Assembly: GCA_015064255.1 (NCBI GenBank)
Contig: SVSP01000022.1
Location: 1-43,564 of the forward strand
From: Oscillospiraceae bacterium
Lineage (GTDB): Bacteria > Bacillota > Clostridia > Oscillospirales > CAG-272
Length of the DNA stretch: 43,564 nt
Direction: 5' to 3'
Part shown: positions 23,807-31,436 of the stretch, piece by piece
Layout: the number at the start of each line of letters is the position of its first letter
Position numbering within the stretch: the first letter of the stretch is position 1
Translations under genes and position numbers: made by a program
The notes under the pieces: model-generated
Seen by the model: only the letters and a program-made list of their open reading frames with translations
The model's database searches: none
What the model was told of the DNA's origin: nothing

Positions 23807-25327
23807 TCAGTATGTTTTTACAATAAGATTTCTGAACTCTTCTTTGTAAAAATCGTTCAAATCAAGGCTTTTAAGTGTGTTTTTTACATAATCGAGAGTT
23901 ATTCCCTCGTCGATATACTTGCTGTCGTGCAGAAGCATAGCGGTAACGATAACGGCAGATGCAAATTTGAAATCATCCGAAGGATTTTCTGTGGCGATAT
24001 CGTTTTTGATTACATAATCGTTCTGCAAAGCATTAAGCTCGCCCGGCTTTTTGTATCGTACGCTCAGCGACATAATGTTCTCTACGTAAACCTCGGCATT
24101 CGACCACTTTATCTCATAGCAAACTACAAGCTGCTGTCCCGCGCCGACCTCGCCCGCGTCTTTGGCGTCGTTTTCGAAGTCTTCGTTGTCCATAACTCTG
24201 TTTTCGTATCCGACAAGACGGTATTCGGATATCGCAAGCTCATTAAAGGTGAGCTGGAATTTAACGTCCTCGGCTACCGTGTAGAGAGTGGAGAGCAGGT
24301 CTGTACCGAAGATCTTTTCGGCTTCGGTCATACCGTCGATAAAGTAGTAAGCGCCGTTTCCGTTGTCCGCGATAGTTTCGAGTATAGAATCGTTGTATCC
24401 GCCCGTTCCGAAGCCGAGAGTGGAGATATAAATTCCGCTTTGACGCTTATTTTCAACGTAATCGAGTATGCCCTCGGTAGAGGTGATTCCTACGTTGAGG
24501 TCACCGTCTGTCGCCATAATTATGCGGTTGTTGCCGCCTTCGATGAAATAATCCTGCGCGATACTGTAAGCTCTTTCCATTCCCGAGGAGCCGTTTGTAG
24601 AGCCGCCCGCTTCGAGTGTTTTAACAGCTTTCTTTATTCTGTTCTTGTCGTTTCCGCTACAACCCTCAAGTACTACCTTTTCCTCGCCCGAATAGGTTAC
24701 GATAGATATTCTGTCATTACTGCCGAGTGAATTTATGAGAGTGTCGAAGGCTTTTTGAAGAAGAGGAAGCTTATCTTCGGAAGCCATCGAGCCCGAAACG
24801 TCGATAAGGAATACGAGGTTGTTTCCTTTGCTCTTTGTATCGGCTTCTTTTGCTTTGAAGGTCATCATAAGCAGGGAAGCATTTGCGTTCCAAGGACAGG
24901 GAGCGATCTCCGTGCGTACACCGAAAAGGTCATCGCCGATCGGAGAATTTGTTGTATATTTGAAATAATTGAGCATTTCTTCGGTGCGTATTGACGAGCC
25001 GTAATAAGTTTTTATGTTTTCAAACGGCATTTTGTTGTTCAGATACGCGCGCAAACGCGAGTATGATGCGGTATCAACGTCCGACGAGAAGGTCGAGGTC
25101 GGCTCTTCAGACGTGCTTATCCACGAGTTTTCGATGAGCTTGCCGTACTCGTCGGGAAGAGTGTCGCCAAACTCGGGCATCGATTCATCTGTAGTACCGC
25201 TGTAATAATTGTCCGAAGGAGCCATCATATCTTCTGCCCACCCTTTTGCAGAGCAGGAGGCGAGAGAAAATATCATAACTGCGACAAAGGTAAGCGCTAA
25301 AAATTTTGTAAATAAACTCTTTTTCAT
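23807..25327 (-). CDS. VWA-domain lipoprotein (YfbK-like)
   Basis: The protein is 506 residues. It opens with a lipoprotein signal (KKSLFTKFLALTFVAVMIFS then LASC, Cys as the lipid anchor). A VWA N-terminal region follows (STFSSDVDTASYSRLRAYLN, RTEEMLNYF). The von Willebrand A domain has the metal-binding MIDAS motif DVSGS in LVFLIDVSGSMASEDKLPLL and the later GGSTNGSSG and ATDGDLNVG. The C-terminal part matches the YfbK family. It is anchored outside the membrane and probably binds a protein or wall ligand. The start at 25327 is two bases after the stop of the putative anti-sigma gene, so it is in the sigma operon and may be part of the sensing circuit or its output. Confidence 0.92.
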   Translation of the reverse strand: MKKSLFTKFLALTFVAVMIFSLASCSAKGWAEDMMAPSDNYYSGTTDESMPEFGDTLPDEYGKLIENSWISTSEEPTSTFSSDVDTASYSRLRAYLNNKMPFENIKTYYGSSIRTEEMLNYFKYTTNSPIGDDLFGVRTEIAPCPWNANASLLMMTFKAKEADTKSKGNNLVFLIDVSGSMASEDKLPLLQKAFDTLINSLGSNDRISIVTYSGEEKVVLEGCSGNDKNRIKKAVKTLEAGGSTNGSSGMERAYSIAQDYFIEGGNNRIIMATDGDLNVGITSTEGILDYVENKRQSGIYISTLGFGTGGYNDSILETIADNGNGAYYFIDGMTEAEKIFGTDLLSTLYTVAEDVKFQLTFNELAISEYRLVGYENRVMDNEDFENDAKDAGEVGAGQQLVVCYEIKWSNAEVYVENIMSLSVRYKKPGELNALQNDYVIKNDIATENPSDDFKFASAVIVTAMLLHDSKYIDEGITLDYVKNTLKSLDLNDFYKEEFRNLIVKTY

Positions 25328-25329
25328 AA

Positions 25330-26031
25330 TCAGTACCATCCTTCTTCTAACCTTTCTGAAATACATTTTTCGATGAACGTTTGCACAAAATGCGCAAACT
25401 CATCCGAGGGTAATACCTCGGGAAGATAGTCTGAAAGGAAACCGTCGGAGAATCGTCCGCCGTTGTCCGAAAGATAAGGAGTTTCGGTAATTCCGTTTCC
25501 GTAGCTTATATAGAATCTGAAATCGCCGTATTCTCTTCCTCTTTCAAAATCGGTCGTTTTGTCATTTGCAAGATAATCTTTAAGGGCTTTGACGTCGTTG
25601 TCATCGCTTACAGCTACAGAATAGTACACGCCGTTTCCGTAAGTCCATATGAGGCGTATGCCACCGTGATACAGAAATGAATATTTGCCATCAACGTCTT
25701 CTGTGATGTCAAATGTCGGCACACGAAAACTTGATCGGATATCGCTATCCATTTCCGTGAAGGTGATCATAATAAGATCTTCTGTATTCTTTGTGTCTGA
25801 AGGCTGTGTAATTGGCTCCTGAGGTGCCTCGTCCGAGCGATTTGATATCATAGTAAGAAGCATTACCGATATCAGCGCGATACAGGCGGCGACGGCGAGC
25901 AAACGTGAGAATTTTACCGGTCGTACAGCTTTTTTCTCGCAGAGGAGCGCTTCGTTTATATATTTGTCGTCTATCTTACCGATCTCGTCAAACATATAGA
26001 GGATCTTTTTCTGCTTATTCGGATCAATCAT
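25330..26031 (-). CDS. Putative membrane-anchored anti-sigma factor
   Basis: The protein is 233 residues with a single membrane helix at about residues 42-63 (SRLLAVAACIALISVMLLTM). The N-terminal ~40 residues are cytoplasmic (MFDEIGKIDDKYINEALL, as in many Clostridia sigma-linked proteins), and ~165 residues face outside. The gene overlaps the end of the sigma factor gene by eight bases and stops two bases before the VWA gene. Topology and placement fit an anti-sigma factor that holds the sigma factor at the membrane. No zinc-binding ZAS motif (HxxxCxxC) is present, so this is inferred from context. Confidence 0.8.
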   Translation of the reverse strand: MIDPNKQKKILYMFDEIGKIDDKYINEALLCEKKAVRPVKFSRLLAVAACIALISVMLLTMISNRSDEAPQEPITQPSDTKNTEDLIMITFTEMDSDIRSSFRVPTFDITEDVDGKYSFLYHGGIRLIWTYGNGVYYSVAVSDDNDVKALKDYLANDKTTDFERGREYGDFRFYISYGNGITETPYLSDNGGRFSDGFLSDYLPEVLPSDEFAHFVQTFIEKCISERLEEGWY

Positions 26032-26584
26032 AAAAACCCTCCCTGCTGATTACTTCGGCGAGATTTCTGCGAAGGCGCATCAGCATACTTTTGACCTTCG
26101 ATTCGCTGATAGAAAGCTTGTCGGATATATCCTTTACAGAATCCGAATAAAAATACCGCCTTACGAAAACTATTCGTTTTTCCTTGTCGAGCCCTTCGAG
26201 AAAAGAGTTAATGATCTTTGCGAGAGCGCCGCTTTCCATAGATTCAAAAACGCCCTCATCCGAATCGGGAATACATTCACTTAGTTCTTCGTAAATAAGA
26301 GTAATTCCCGTATTTCTTTTCTGCGCGTGCTGTTTACGATATAAATTCAACGAAAGATTGCGAATTATCTTCATAAGGTAAGCTCCCAGATAATCGGGAC
26401 GGTCAGTCGGCATACTGTTCCAAGCGGCGAAATATGTGTCCTGCACACACTCCTGCGCGTCCTCCCAAGAATGGAGTATAGCGTAAGAGGTGTTTTCAAG
26501 ACTTTTTCCGTATTTTGCACTTGTTTGCAGTATGGCAGTCTGTTCTCTTTGCCAAAACAGCTCAACTATTTCATTATCTTGCAT
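26024..26584 (-). CDS. ECF-type RNA polymerase sigma factor
   Basis: The protein is 186 residues. Region 2 contains the helix DAQECVQDTYFAAWNSMP and RPDYLGAYLMKIIRNLSLN; region 4 contains LDKEKRIVFVRRYFYSDSVK with the HTH ISDKLSISESKVKSMLMRLR. The chosen start at 26584 has GGAG six bases upstream; two earlier in-frame ATG codons (to 26620) do not. It is the first gene of a three-gene coupled operon with a putative anti-sigma factor and a VWA lipoprotein. It likely activates its own operon and envelope-stress genes; targets are unknown. Confidence 0.93.
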   Translation of the reverse strand: MQDNEIVELFWQREQTAILQTSAKYGKSLENTSYAILHSWEDAQECVQDTYFAAWNSMPTDRPDYLGAYLMKIIRNLSLNLYRKQHAQKRNTGITLIYEELSECIPDSDEGVFESMESGALAKIINSFLEGLDKEKRIVFVRRYFYSDSVKDISDKLSISESKVKSMLMRLRRNLAEVISREGFYD

Positions 26585-26676
26585 AACATTCTCCACTTCT
26601 CCTTTCACCATATAAGACACGAAAAAATTCGTTTGGTTGCGCGTTTTTGAAAATATTTTTTATTTTTTTCGCTTTT

Positions 26677-26705
26677 ATTATAATATTATTTTTTTCTCTT
26701 GTCAA
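26677..26705 (-). promoter_or_regulatory. Sigma-A promoter of the sigma factor operon
   Basis: Minus-strand TTGACA (26705-26700) and TATAAT (26682-26677), 17-base spacer, about 90 bases before the start codon. The leader also has CAACC and CGTGTC (about 26641 to 26617), reminiscent of ECF promoters, but their spacing is short. Confidence 0.8.
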
Positions 26706-26720
26706 CTTGAAAGGAAAATA

Positions 26721-26748
26721 TAAAAAACAGACGGCAAAACTGCCGTCT
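26721..26748 (-). terminator. Terminator of the PadR-DUF1700-DUF4097 operon
   Basis: AGACGGCA-AAAC-TGCCGTCT (26729-26748) is followed, on minus, by GTTTTTTATA. It lies about 175 bases after the DUF4097 stop. Confidence 0.8.
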
Positions 26749-26777
26749 CAAAGTGTAGACAAAATCAATCGGCTGGA

Positions 26778-26835
26778 CTGAAGAAAGGGGAAAAACATCT
26801 CAAACGCCGAAGATTTTCCCCTCCCTTTTTTTCCT
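26778..26835. repeat. Stem-loop element with conserved loop, copy 1
   Basis: A purine-rich arm (GAAGAAAGGGGAAAA) pairs with a pyrimidine-rich arm (TTTTCCCCTCCCTTTTTTT). The loop carries CATCTCAAACGCCGAAG (26796-26812). The identical 17 bases occur at 28922-28938 on a different purine/pyrimidine stem. Confidence 0.75.
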
Positions 26836-26923
26836 CAGACTCCTATCCCTTTTCCTTGGCTAAAATATTTCTTTTTTATTTTGCCATTAGTCTGAAACGG
26901 GAAAATTTGCCGTCTGATTTGCA

Positions 26924-27889
26924 TTATTCTGTTATAGAAATCTCAATATCACCCGTTGAGGTCGTTATCTCGCAAATTCCGCCCGACGTGCTTTTCGGAA
27001 CGTCTGTTTTGCCCGTGCTTGTGTCGGTTACGAAGACCTTACCCGAAAGAAGTGTTCCGCGAACGTCTCCCGTAGAGGTGCTTACCAAAATTTCGGAAGC
27101 ATCGCAGGCGTCAAATGTAACGTCGCCCGTGCTTCGTGTGATAGAAAATTTTTCGGATGCGGTAACGTTTTTCAGAGTTATCTTTCCTGTATCTCCGCTT
27201 GATATAAGGTTTTTGCAGCTTATATTACGTAGACTTACCTTGCCCGTAGAAATCTCGATTTTTATATCTCCGCCGCAGTTTATATCGGTGACACTTATTT
27301 TGCCCGTGGAAACGCCGAGGTCGAGAGAAGACGTGTTTATGCTTATGAGGTTGATGTCACCCGTGTCCGCTTTTATTTTGATACTTTCGGAAGAAGCTGC
27401 TTCGATGTGTACGTCGCCCGTGCTTGCCTTTATGTCGATACTGTCAAAGCTGAAATCCGCCGGTATATAAACGTTTCCCGTAGATCCCTTTATTTTGAGT
27501 GACGAATACTCTTTTTCGGGCAGATAAACGGTTATTCTACTTGAAGAAATATTTATTCCGATATATTCATACCACGCTCTTGTGTCAACGTATCTGATTT
27601 TAAGAGTGCCGTTTTCGACCTCTACCGAATGACTTTCTTTTTCGGTTTCGTAGCATACGACCTTGCATTTGTTGTCATCAGAGGGAAAAATTTTGATATC
27701 TGCAGTTTCTGTGTCGATAGATATGTCTGTGAATTCCTCACTTATTTCGTGCATGTTGGTTTGATATTTCGCAGTAGCGAATTTTGTGAAATCACCGTTG
27801 TAGGCTATCAGCGAAACTGCAAACATTACCGCTCCGACAATAACGAGAAGAGATGCTATAATAAGCCATATTTTCGCGCTTTTTTTCAT
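26924..27889 (-). CDS. DUF4097-family membrane-anchored beta-repeat protein
   Basis: The protein is 321 residues. One N-terminal membrane helix (WLIIASLLVIVGAVMFAVSL, residues ~8-27) is followed by an extracytoplasmic domain made of about ten short beta repeats, each with a variant of STGDV or STGKI (for example IKASTGDVHIEA, LGVSTGKISVTD, ITRSTGDVTFDA). This is the DUF4097 beta-helix-like fold. It overlaps the DUF1700 gene by four bases (ATGA), so the two are coupled. The family is commonly found beside PadR and DUF1700 genes and thought to be an envelope-stress-linked surface protein; exact role is unknown. Confidence 0.9.
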   Translation of the reverse strand: MKKSAKIWLIIASLLVIVGAVMFAVSLIAYNGDFTKFATAKYQTNMHEISEEFTDISIDTETADIKIFPSDDNKCKVVCYETEKESHSVEVENGTLKIRYVDTRAWYEYIGINISSSRITVYLPEKEYSSLKIKGSTGNVYIPADFSFDSIDIKASTGDVHIEAASSESIKIKADTGDINLISINTSSLDLGVSTGKISVTDINCGGDIKIEISTGKVSLRNISCKNLISSGDTGKITLKNVTASEKFSITRSTGDVTFDACDASEILVSTSTGDVRGTLLSGKVFVTDTSTGKTDVPKSTSGGICEITTSTGDIEISITE

Positions 27890-28476
27890 TTTGCCGCCTC
27901 CTTTTTGGTGAGTGCTTTTTTAATAGCGATAGCTGTTTTTTGGATAAGAATCAAAGCTCCCTTTGTTGCGATATGACAACCGAAGAAAGTGAAGATCGAA
28001 AGTCCGATCAGGGTAATACCCGCACCTATCATAGCTACTCCGGTAAGCGGATTTGTGACAAAGATAAATGTGATACCTGCTATTATACCGGCAAAGCCGC
28101 AGGCAACGAAGGAAGCAAAAACAGCCCACAGAGAAATTATCACCGCCCAAAGAGCACCGTAAAGCGAAATGGCAACGGAAAATACCGCGGTAAGCAGAGA
28201 AAACCATACGGGAAATCCGAGCACGATAAGTACTATCTCCCACGCGCCCATTTTTCTCTTTGGCTTTTTCTCTTTTATGTCTTGATTTTCCGGAGCTATC
28301 TGCGAAATTATCGTGTCAACGCTGCCGATAAAGGCAACGGCATCAGCTTCGGAAAAGCCCTCTTCGATGCGGTCGTCTATCATTTCGCTGTAAAATATCA
28401 CGCGTTCTTCGATTTCCTTCTGCGGCAGACCTTTCAGACCGCTGCGCAGACTCGCAATAAATTCCTTTTTATTCAC
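27886..28476 (-). CDS. DUF1700 (HAAS) membrane protein
   Basis: The protein is 196 residues. The N-terminal ~60 residues form the HAAS helical signalling domain (KKEFIASLRSGLKGLPQKEI, RVIFYSEMIDDRIEEGFSEA), followed by a basic linker and four probable membrane helices (about residues 75-180, e.g. WEIVLIVLGFPVWFSLLTAV). It overlaps padR by eight bases and the DUF4097 gene by four. In this known gene arrangement the cytoplasmic HAAS domain is thought to communicate with the PadR regulator or partner proteins. Confidence 0.92.
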   Translation of the reverse strand: MNKKEFIASLRSGLKGLPQKEIEERVIFYSEMIDDRIEEGFSEADAVAFIGSVDTIISQIAPENQDIKEKKPKRKMGAWEIVLIVLGFPVWFSLLTAVFSVAISLYGALWAVIISLWAVFASFVACGFAGIIAGITFIFVTNPLTGVAMIGAGITLIGLSIFTFFGCHIATKGALILIQKTAIAIKKALTKKEAAK

Positions 28477-28789
28477 TTTCTGTCTCCTCCCTTACTACGA
28501 ATTTGTATATCGACATAATTTCTTTCCATTCGATCTTGAATTCCTCAATACGCCGCAGTCCTTCTCCCGTAATATGGTAATATTTACGGAGGCGCCCGCC
28601 GTGCTCTGCCGTGCGGACTGTGAGCATATCGGCTGTTTCAAGGCGTTTTAAAATTGTGTACAAGGTCGATTCGGAAAGCTCGATATAAGGCTTCATATCC
28701 TTTATTATCTTGTATCCGTATGAATCCTCATCTTTTATAGCCGCAAGTACACATACGTCAAGCAGTCCTCTTTTTAATTGAATATCCAT
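28469..28789 (-). CDS. PadR-family transcriptional regulator
   Basis: The protein is 106 residues, the short PadR type. The winged helix contains KRGLLDVCVLAAIKDEDSYG, ELSESTLYTILKRLETADML and the wing TAEHGGRLRKYYHITGEG; a short C-terminal helix (RRIEEFKIEWKEIMSIY) is for dimerisation. AGGAGG is placed well upstream of the ATG. It heads a three-gene operon and probably represses it; the inverted-repeat-like ATCATATCACGAAGTATAGTG across the promoter is a candidate operator. Confidence 0.95.
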   Translation of the reverse strand: MDIQLKRGLLDVCVLAAIKDEDSYGYKIIKDMKPYIELSESTLYTILKRLETADMLTVRTAEHGGRLRKYYHITGEGLRRIEEFKIEWKEIMSIYKFVVREETESE

Positions 28790-28812
28790 ATATACCTCCT
28801 GTTGCGTAATAC

Positions 28813-28841
28813 ATCATATCACGAAGTATAGTGTTTGTCAA
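28813..28841 (-). promoter_or_regulatory. Promoter and candidate PadR operator
   Basis: Minus-strand TTGACA (28841-28836) and TATGAT (28818-28813), 17-base spacer. ACTATAC-TTCG-TGATAT-like dyad bases lie between the boxes, where a bound PadR dimer would block polymerase. Confidence 0.82.
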
Positions 28842-28902
28842 GTCTTTTTGAAAAAAAGTAAAAATAAGGTCAGCGAGAAATTCTCTTTGACCCAAATGTA
28901 AA

Positions 28903-28955
28903 ATCAGAGAAAGAGGAAAACCATCTCAAACGCCGAAGTTTTTTCCCTTTCTCCG
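28903..28955. repeat. Stem-loop element with conserved loop, copy 2
   Basis: CAGAGAAAGAGGAAAA pairs with TTTTTTCCCTTTCTC around the loop with CATCTCAAACGCCGAAG (28922-28938), identical to copy 1 about 2.1 kb away. The stems differ in sequence but keep the pairing. Confidence 0.75.
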
Positions 28956-29010
28956 AACTTCATACCCAAATTTTCGGTAGGCGTCCTCGCAGTTGATATT
29001 TTCGATATAT

Positions 29011-29044
29011 TTAAAGGCAGAGAGAAAATTCACTCTGCCTTTAA
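29011..29044 (-). terminator. Hairpin downstream of the LOG-family gene
   Basis: TTAAAGGCAGAG pairs perfectly with CTCTGCCTTTAA. It lies seven bases beyond the stop codon at 29051. The stem ends in T bases but has no long T-tract, so termination strength is uncertain. Confidence 0.6.
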
Positions 29045-29050
29045 ATCTGT

Positions 29051-29596
29051 TTAAGTTTTTTTGTTTTCTTCAATATATAGAAGCATTTCGTCAATATCGG
29101 TAAACGCTTTGTATATCTCGTCGGGCGAAACGTACATAAACTTTGTTTCCGATGCATATTCGATAGCCTCGATAAGCTTGTTGTAATAGCCGTTTATGTT
29201 GAATATCGCGATAGGGTGGTGTATCTGCCCAAGACTTTTAAGGGTTATCATCTCGAAAAACTCTTCAAAAGTGCCGATACCGCCCGGCATTACGATGAAA
29301 GCGTCAGAAAGGTCCTGCATTTTCTGCTTTCTCTGACGCATAGTGTCGGTCCAGAAAAATTCATCACATTCCTGATAGAGTACACCCTCTTTGTCAAAAA
29401 ACTTGGGCGCGACACCGATGACCTTGCCGCCTGTTTTATGTATTCCTCTCGCGGAAGCTCCCATCATTCCCGTATCTCCGCCGCCAAACACAAGAGAGTG
29501 TCCGCGACACGCCATTTTTTCTCCGAGCTTGCAGCCCTCTTCCAAAAAAGTTTTGTCAATATTGTCGCTTGCCGCGCCGTAACAGCATATATTCAT
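29051..29596 (-). CDS. LOG-family protein (nucleoside 5'-monophosphate phosphoribohydrolase)
   Basis: The protein is 181 residues, the usual length for LOG/TIGR00730 proteins, often misnamed lysine decarboxylases. The Rossmann-like fold carries VFGGGDTGMMGASARG and the catalytic PGGIGTFEEFFEMIT, preceded by the Arg and Lys of MRQRKQKM. Members release ribose 5-phosphate from AMP-like or cytokinin nucleotides. AAGGAG precedes the ATG. It is a single-gene unit; its purine nucleotide chemistry is compatible with, but not linked to, the nearby purine operon. Confidence 0.93.
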   Translation of the reverse strand: MNICCYGAASDNIDKTFLEEGCKLGEKMACRGHSLVFGGGDTGMMGASARGIHKTGGKVIGVAPKFFDKEGVLYQECDEFFWTDTMRQRKQKMQDLSDAFIVMPGGIGTFEEFFEMITLKSLGQIHHPIAIFNINGYYNKLIEAIEYASETKFMYVSPDEIYKAFTDIDEMLLYIEENKKT

Positions 29597-29634
29597 AACA
29601 AATCTTCTCCTTGTAATTTATACCGTATATCAAT

Positions 29635-29662
29635 ATTATACATTCTTTTTTGCCAATAGCAA
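29635..29662 (-). promoter_or_regulatory. Promoter of the LOG-family gene
   Basis: Minus-strand TTGCTA (29662-29657) and TATAAT (29640-29635) with a 16-base spacer. Confidence 0.65.
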
Positions 29663-29747
29663 TATATAAAATATGAATATCGGTGTTTTTGTGATAAAAT
29701 ATTTTGCTTTGACCTTATTATATGGCATATTTTATTTTTTGACACTA

Positions 29748-29776
29748 TTTACAAAAGGAAAAAAATGTGATAAAAT
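29748..29776 (+). promoter_or_regulatory. Promoter of the beta-propeller gene
   Basis: TTTACA (29748-29753), a 17-base spacer and TAAAAT (29771-29776). Confidence 0.65.
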
Positions 29777-29810
29777 GTTAAGCGGAAAATAAATGTTTCG
29801 GGAGATGGCT

Positions 29811-31262
29811 ATGGAACTTTCAAAAATGACATTCAGACGCAAATTTTCGGTAAATCCCTATAAAACACTCAGACTTCCTCTCGGAGAAATGAGTCTTTAT
29901 AAGGATTTTGTAAATGATAAAAGGGGCGACCCGTATCCCGTGACCGTCAAAACGGGCGACGTTTGCGAAAAGATAGATAATGCAAAATATACCGTTTCCT
30001 CGGAAAATGGCGGATATATAGCGCGTTTTCTTACGGATTTCTTCCCGATTGCTTCATATGAGCTTGAGATCTGCGAAATATACTCTGCAAAAGTAGGTTT
30101 TTCCCTCGAATACAACGGAGAGTCCGCACTTTCCGTAATGGCTGACGGTGAAAAGATTGAAATTATCTGCGGAGGATCTGAAAAAATCGCAGAATGTGCA
30201 CTAACTAAAGGTGATATACTTTCGCTGACCTTCCGTATGGGCGCTGTAAGTATTTACGTTGACAAGGGTGAAAGACCTGTGCTTGTCTGCGATAACGTGT
30301 TTGAAGATCTCAGAAAATTCAGCAGCTACGACATATTTACAAAATCACATATCAGCCTTGCCTGCGAAAGTAAAAATAGTGGAAGTATAACCGTCAAAAA
30401 TATAGAATCATATCTTTGCGGCGGGCTCAGTCACGCGGATATGAAACCTATGAGATATGAGGACGGCACTCCCATAATTGAGGGCGGAAGAGTATTTCTC
30501 ACTATGTCATCGCGTCTTGAGGCACAGACCTATCAGTCGGTAATTTCGTGGAATCCCACGCTTTGCGATTTTCGTCTTGAGGGTGCGATGCTCTTTGACG
30601 TCGGCGACGGTATGTGCTGCTCGGACGTGGCTTCGTCGGTCGTGTTTGACAGAAACAAGGGCAAATGGTATATTTGGATGTGTTCGTTCAGCCACGGTCA
30701 TATTCTTGCAAGAGGCGAGCTTCTCGGCGATCCGAGATACGGTATTCAGATAGTTGACGTCAAGCTTCTTGACGCACCGGCGGGCGACGATCTCAGACAG
30801 TTTGCGGGATTTAAAGGCGATGAAGACCCGGACCTCTGCTTTATCGACGGCAAATGGCATCTCACGGTATGCAGACTCGAGCCGGCAGACGGATATCACT
30901 ATTATCACTTCGTTTCGGACTCTCCGTTTGACGGCTTTGAGTATGTGGACAGAACTCTCACGGGCGAAAAAACGGGCGGTATGTTTACAAAAATAGACGG
31001 CGAATACTATTTCGTGTGCGGAAGCGATTTCAAAACGAGAGCGCGTTACGATATTTATAGGTATAATGATTTTTCGAAATATGATAAGCTCATATGTGAT
31101 TACGACGACGGCGGCTTCAGAGGATGGGGAACGGTATTTTCCGTACCTGTGGGAAGCAGAATACGCCATTTCCACATAACATTCGACCGTCATAACGCAA
31201 GCGGATATAACTGGAGCTACGGAAATCTTTACGTTTACGAGGCTCTTGAGTATTCAAAATAA
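29811..31262 (+). CDS. Beta-propeller glycoside hydrolase-like protein (GH43/GH32 type)
   Basis: The protein is 483 residues. I set the start at 29811, six bases after GGGAG; an earlier ATG at 29805 is too close to that site. The first ~210 residues form a beta-rich domain with LSVMADGEKIEII and CGGLSHADM; it resembles the beta-sandwich module found next to GH32-type catalytic parts. The C-terminal ~270 residues show propeller blades with SSVVFDRNKGKWYIWMCSFS and DEDPDLCFIDGKWHLTVCRL, the Asp-Pro-Asp and Trp-His pattern of GH43/GH32/GH117-like enzymes, and later KIDGEYYFVCGSD. No signal peptide, so it acts in the cytoplasm, perhaps on an imported oligosaccharide. Catalytic triad and substrate cannot be fixed. 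Confidence 0.72.
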   Translation: MELSKMTFRRKFSVNPYKTLRLPLGEMSLYKDFVNDKRGDPYPVTVKTGDVCEKIDNAKYTVSSENGGYIARFLTDFFPIASYELEICEIYSAKVGFSLEYNGESALSVMADGEKIEIICGGSEKIAECALTKGDILSLTFRMGAVSIYVDKGERPVLVCDNVFEDLRKFSSYDIFTKSHISLACESKNSGSITVKNIESYLCGGLSHADMKPMRYEDGTPIIEGGRVFLTMSSRLEAQTYQSVISWNPTLCDFRLEGAMLFDVGDGMCCSDVASSVVFDRNKGKWYIWMCSFSHGHILARGELLGDPRYGIQIVDVKLLDAPAGDDLRQFAGFKGDEDPDLCFIDGKWHLTVCRLEPADGYHYYHFVSDSPFDGFEYVDRTLTGEKTGGMFTKIDGEYYFVCGSDFKTRARYDIYRYNDFSKYDKLICDYDDGGFRGWGTVFSVPVGSRIRHFHITFDRHNASGYNWSYGNLYVYEALEYSK

Positions 31263-31367
31263 AAAAGCAGTACTAAAAATTGCTTTGTGTAAAAAGCTTG
31301 AAGAGTCACTTTTTTGGATATTTCGCATAAATATGTTATAAAATCAAATATATATGCACAAAAATAC

Positions 31368-31395
31368 TTGACATAAGCAAAAAAAGTGATAAAAT
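31368..31395 (+). promoter_or_regulatory. Promoter of the CofE-like gene
   Basis: Consensus TTGACA (31368-31373), a 16-base spacer and TAAAAT (31390-31395), about 40 bases before the start. Confidence 0.8.
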
Positions 31396-31436
31396 AGAAA
31401 GGTAGTCCAAGTTTAATTAAAAAGGAGATAATATAT

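Noticed and set aside
26610-26645. ECF-dependent autoregulatory promoter (CAACC, CGTGTC)
   Set aside because: Spacing is about 13 bases rather than about 16, and a perfect sigma-A promoter lies upstream; mentioned only as a possibility.
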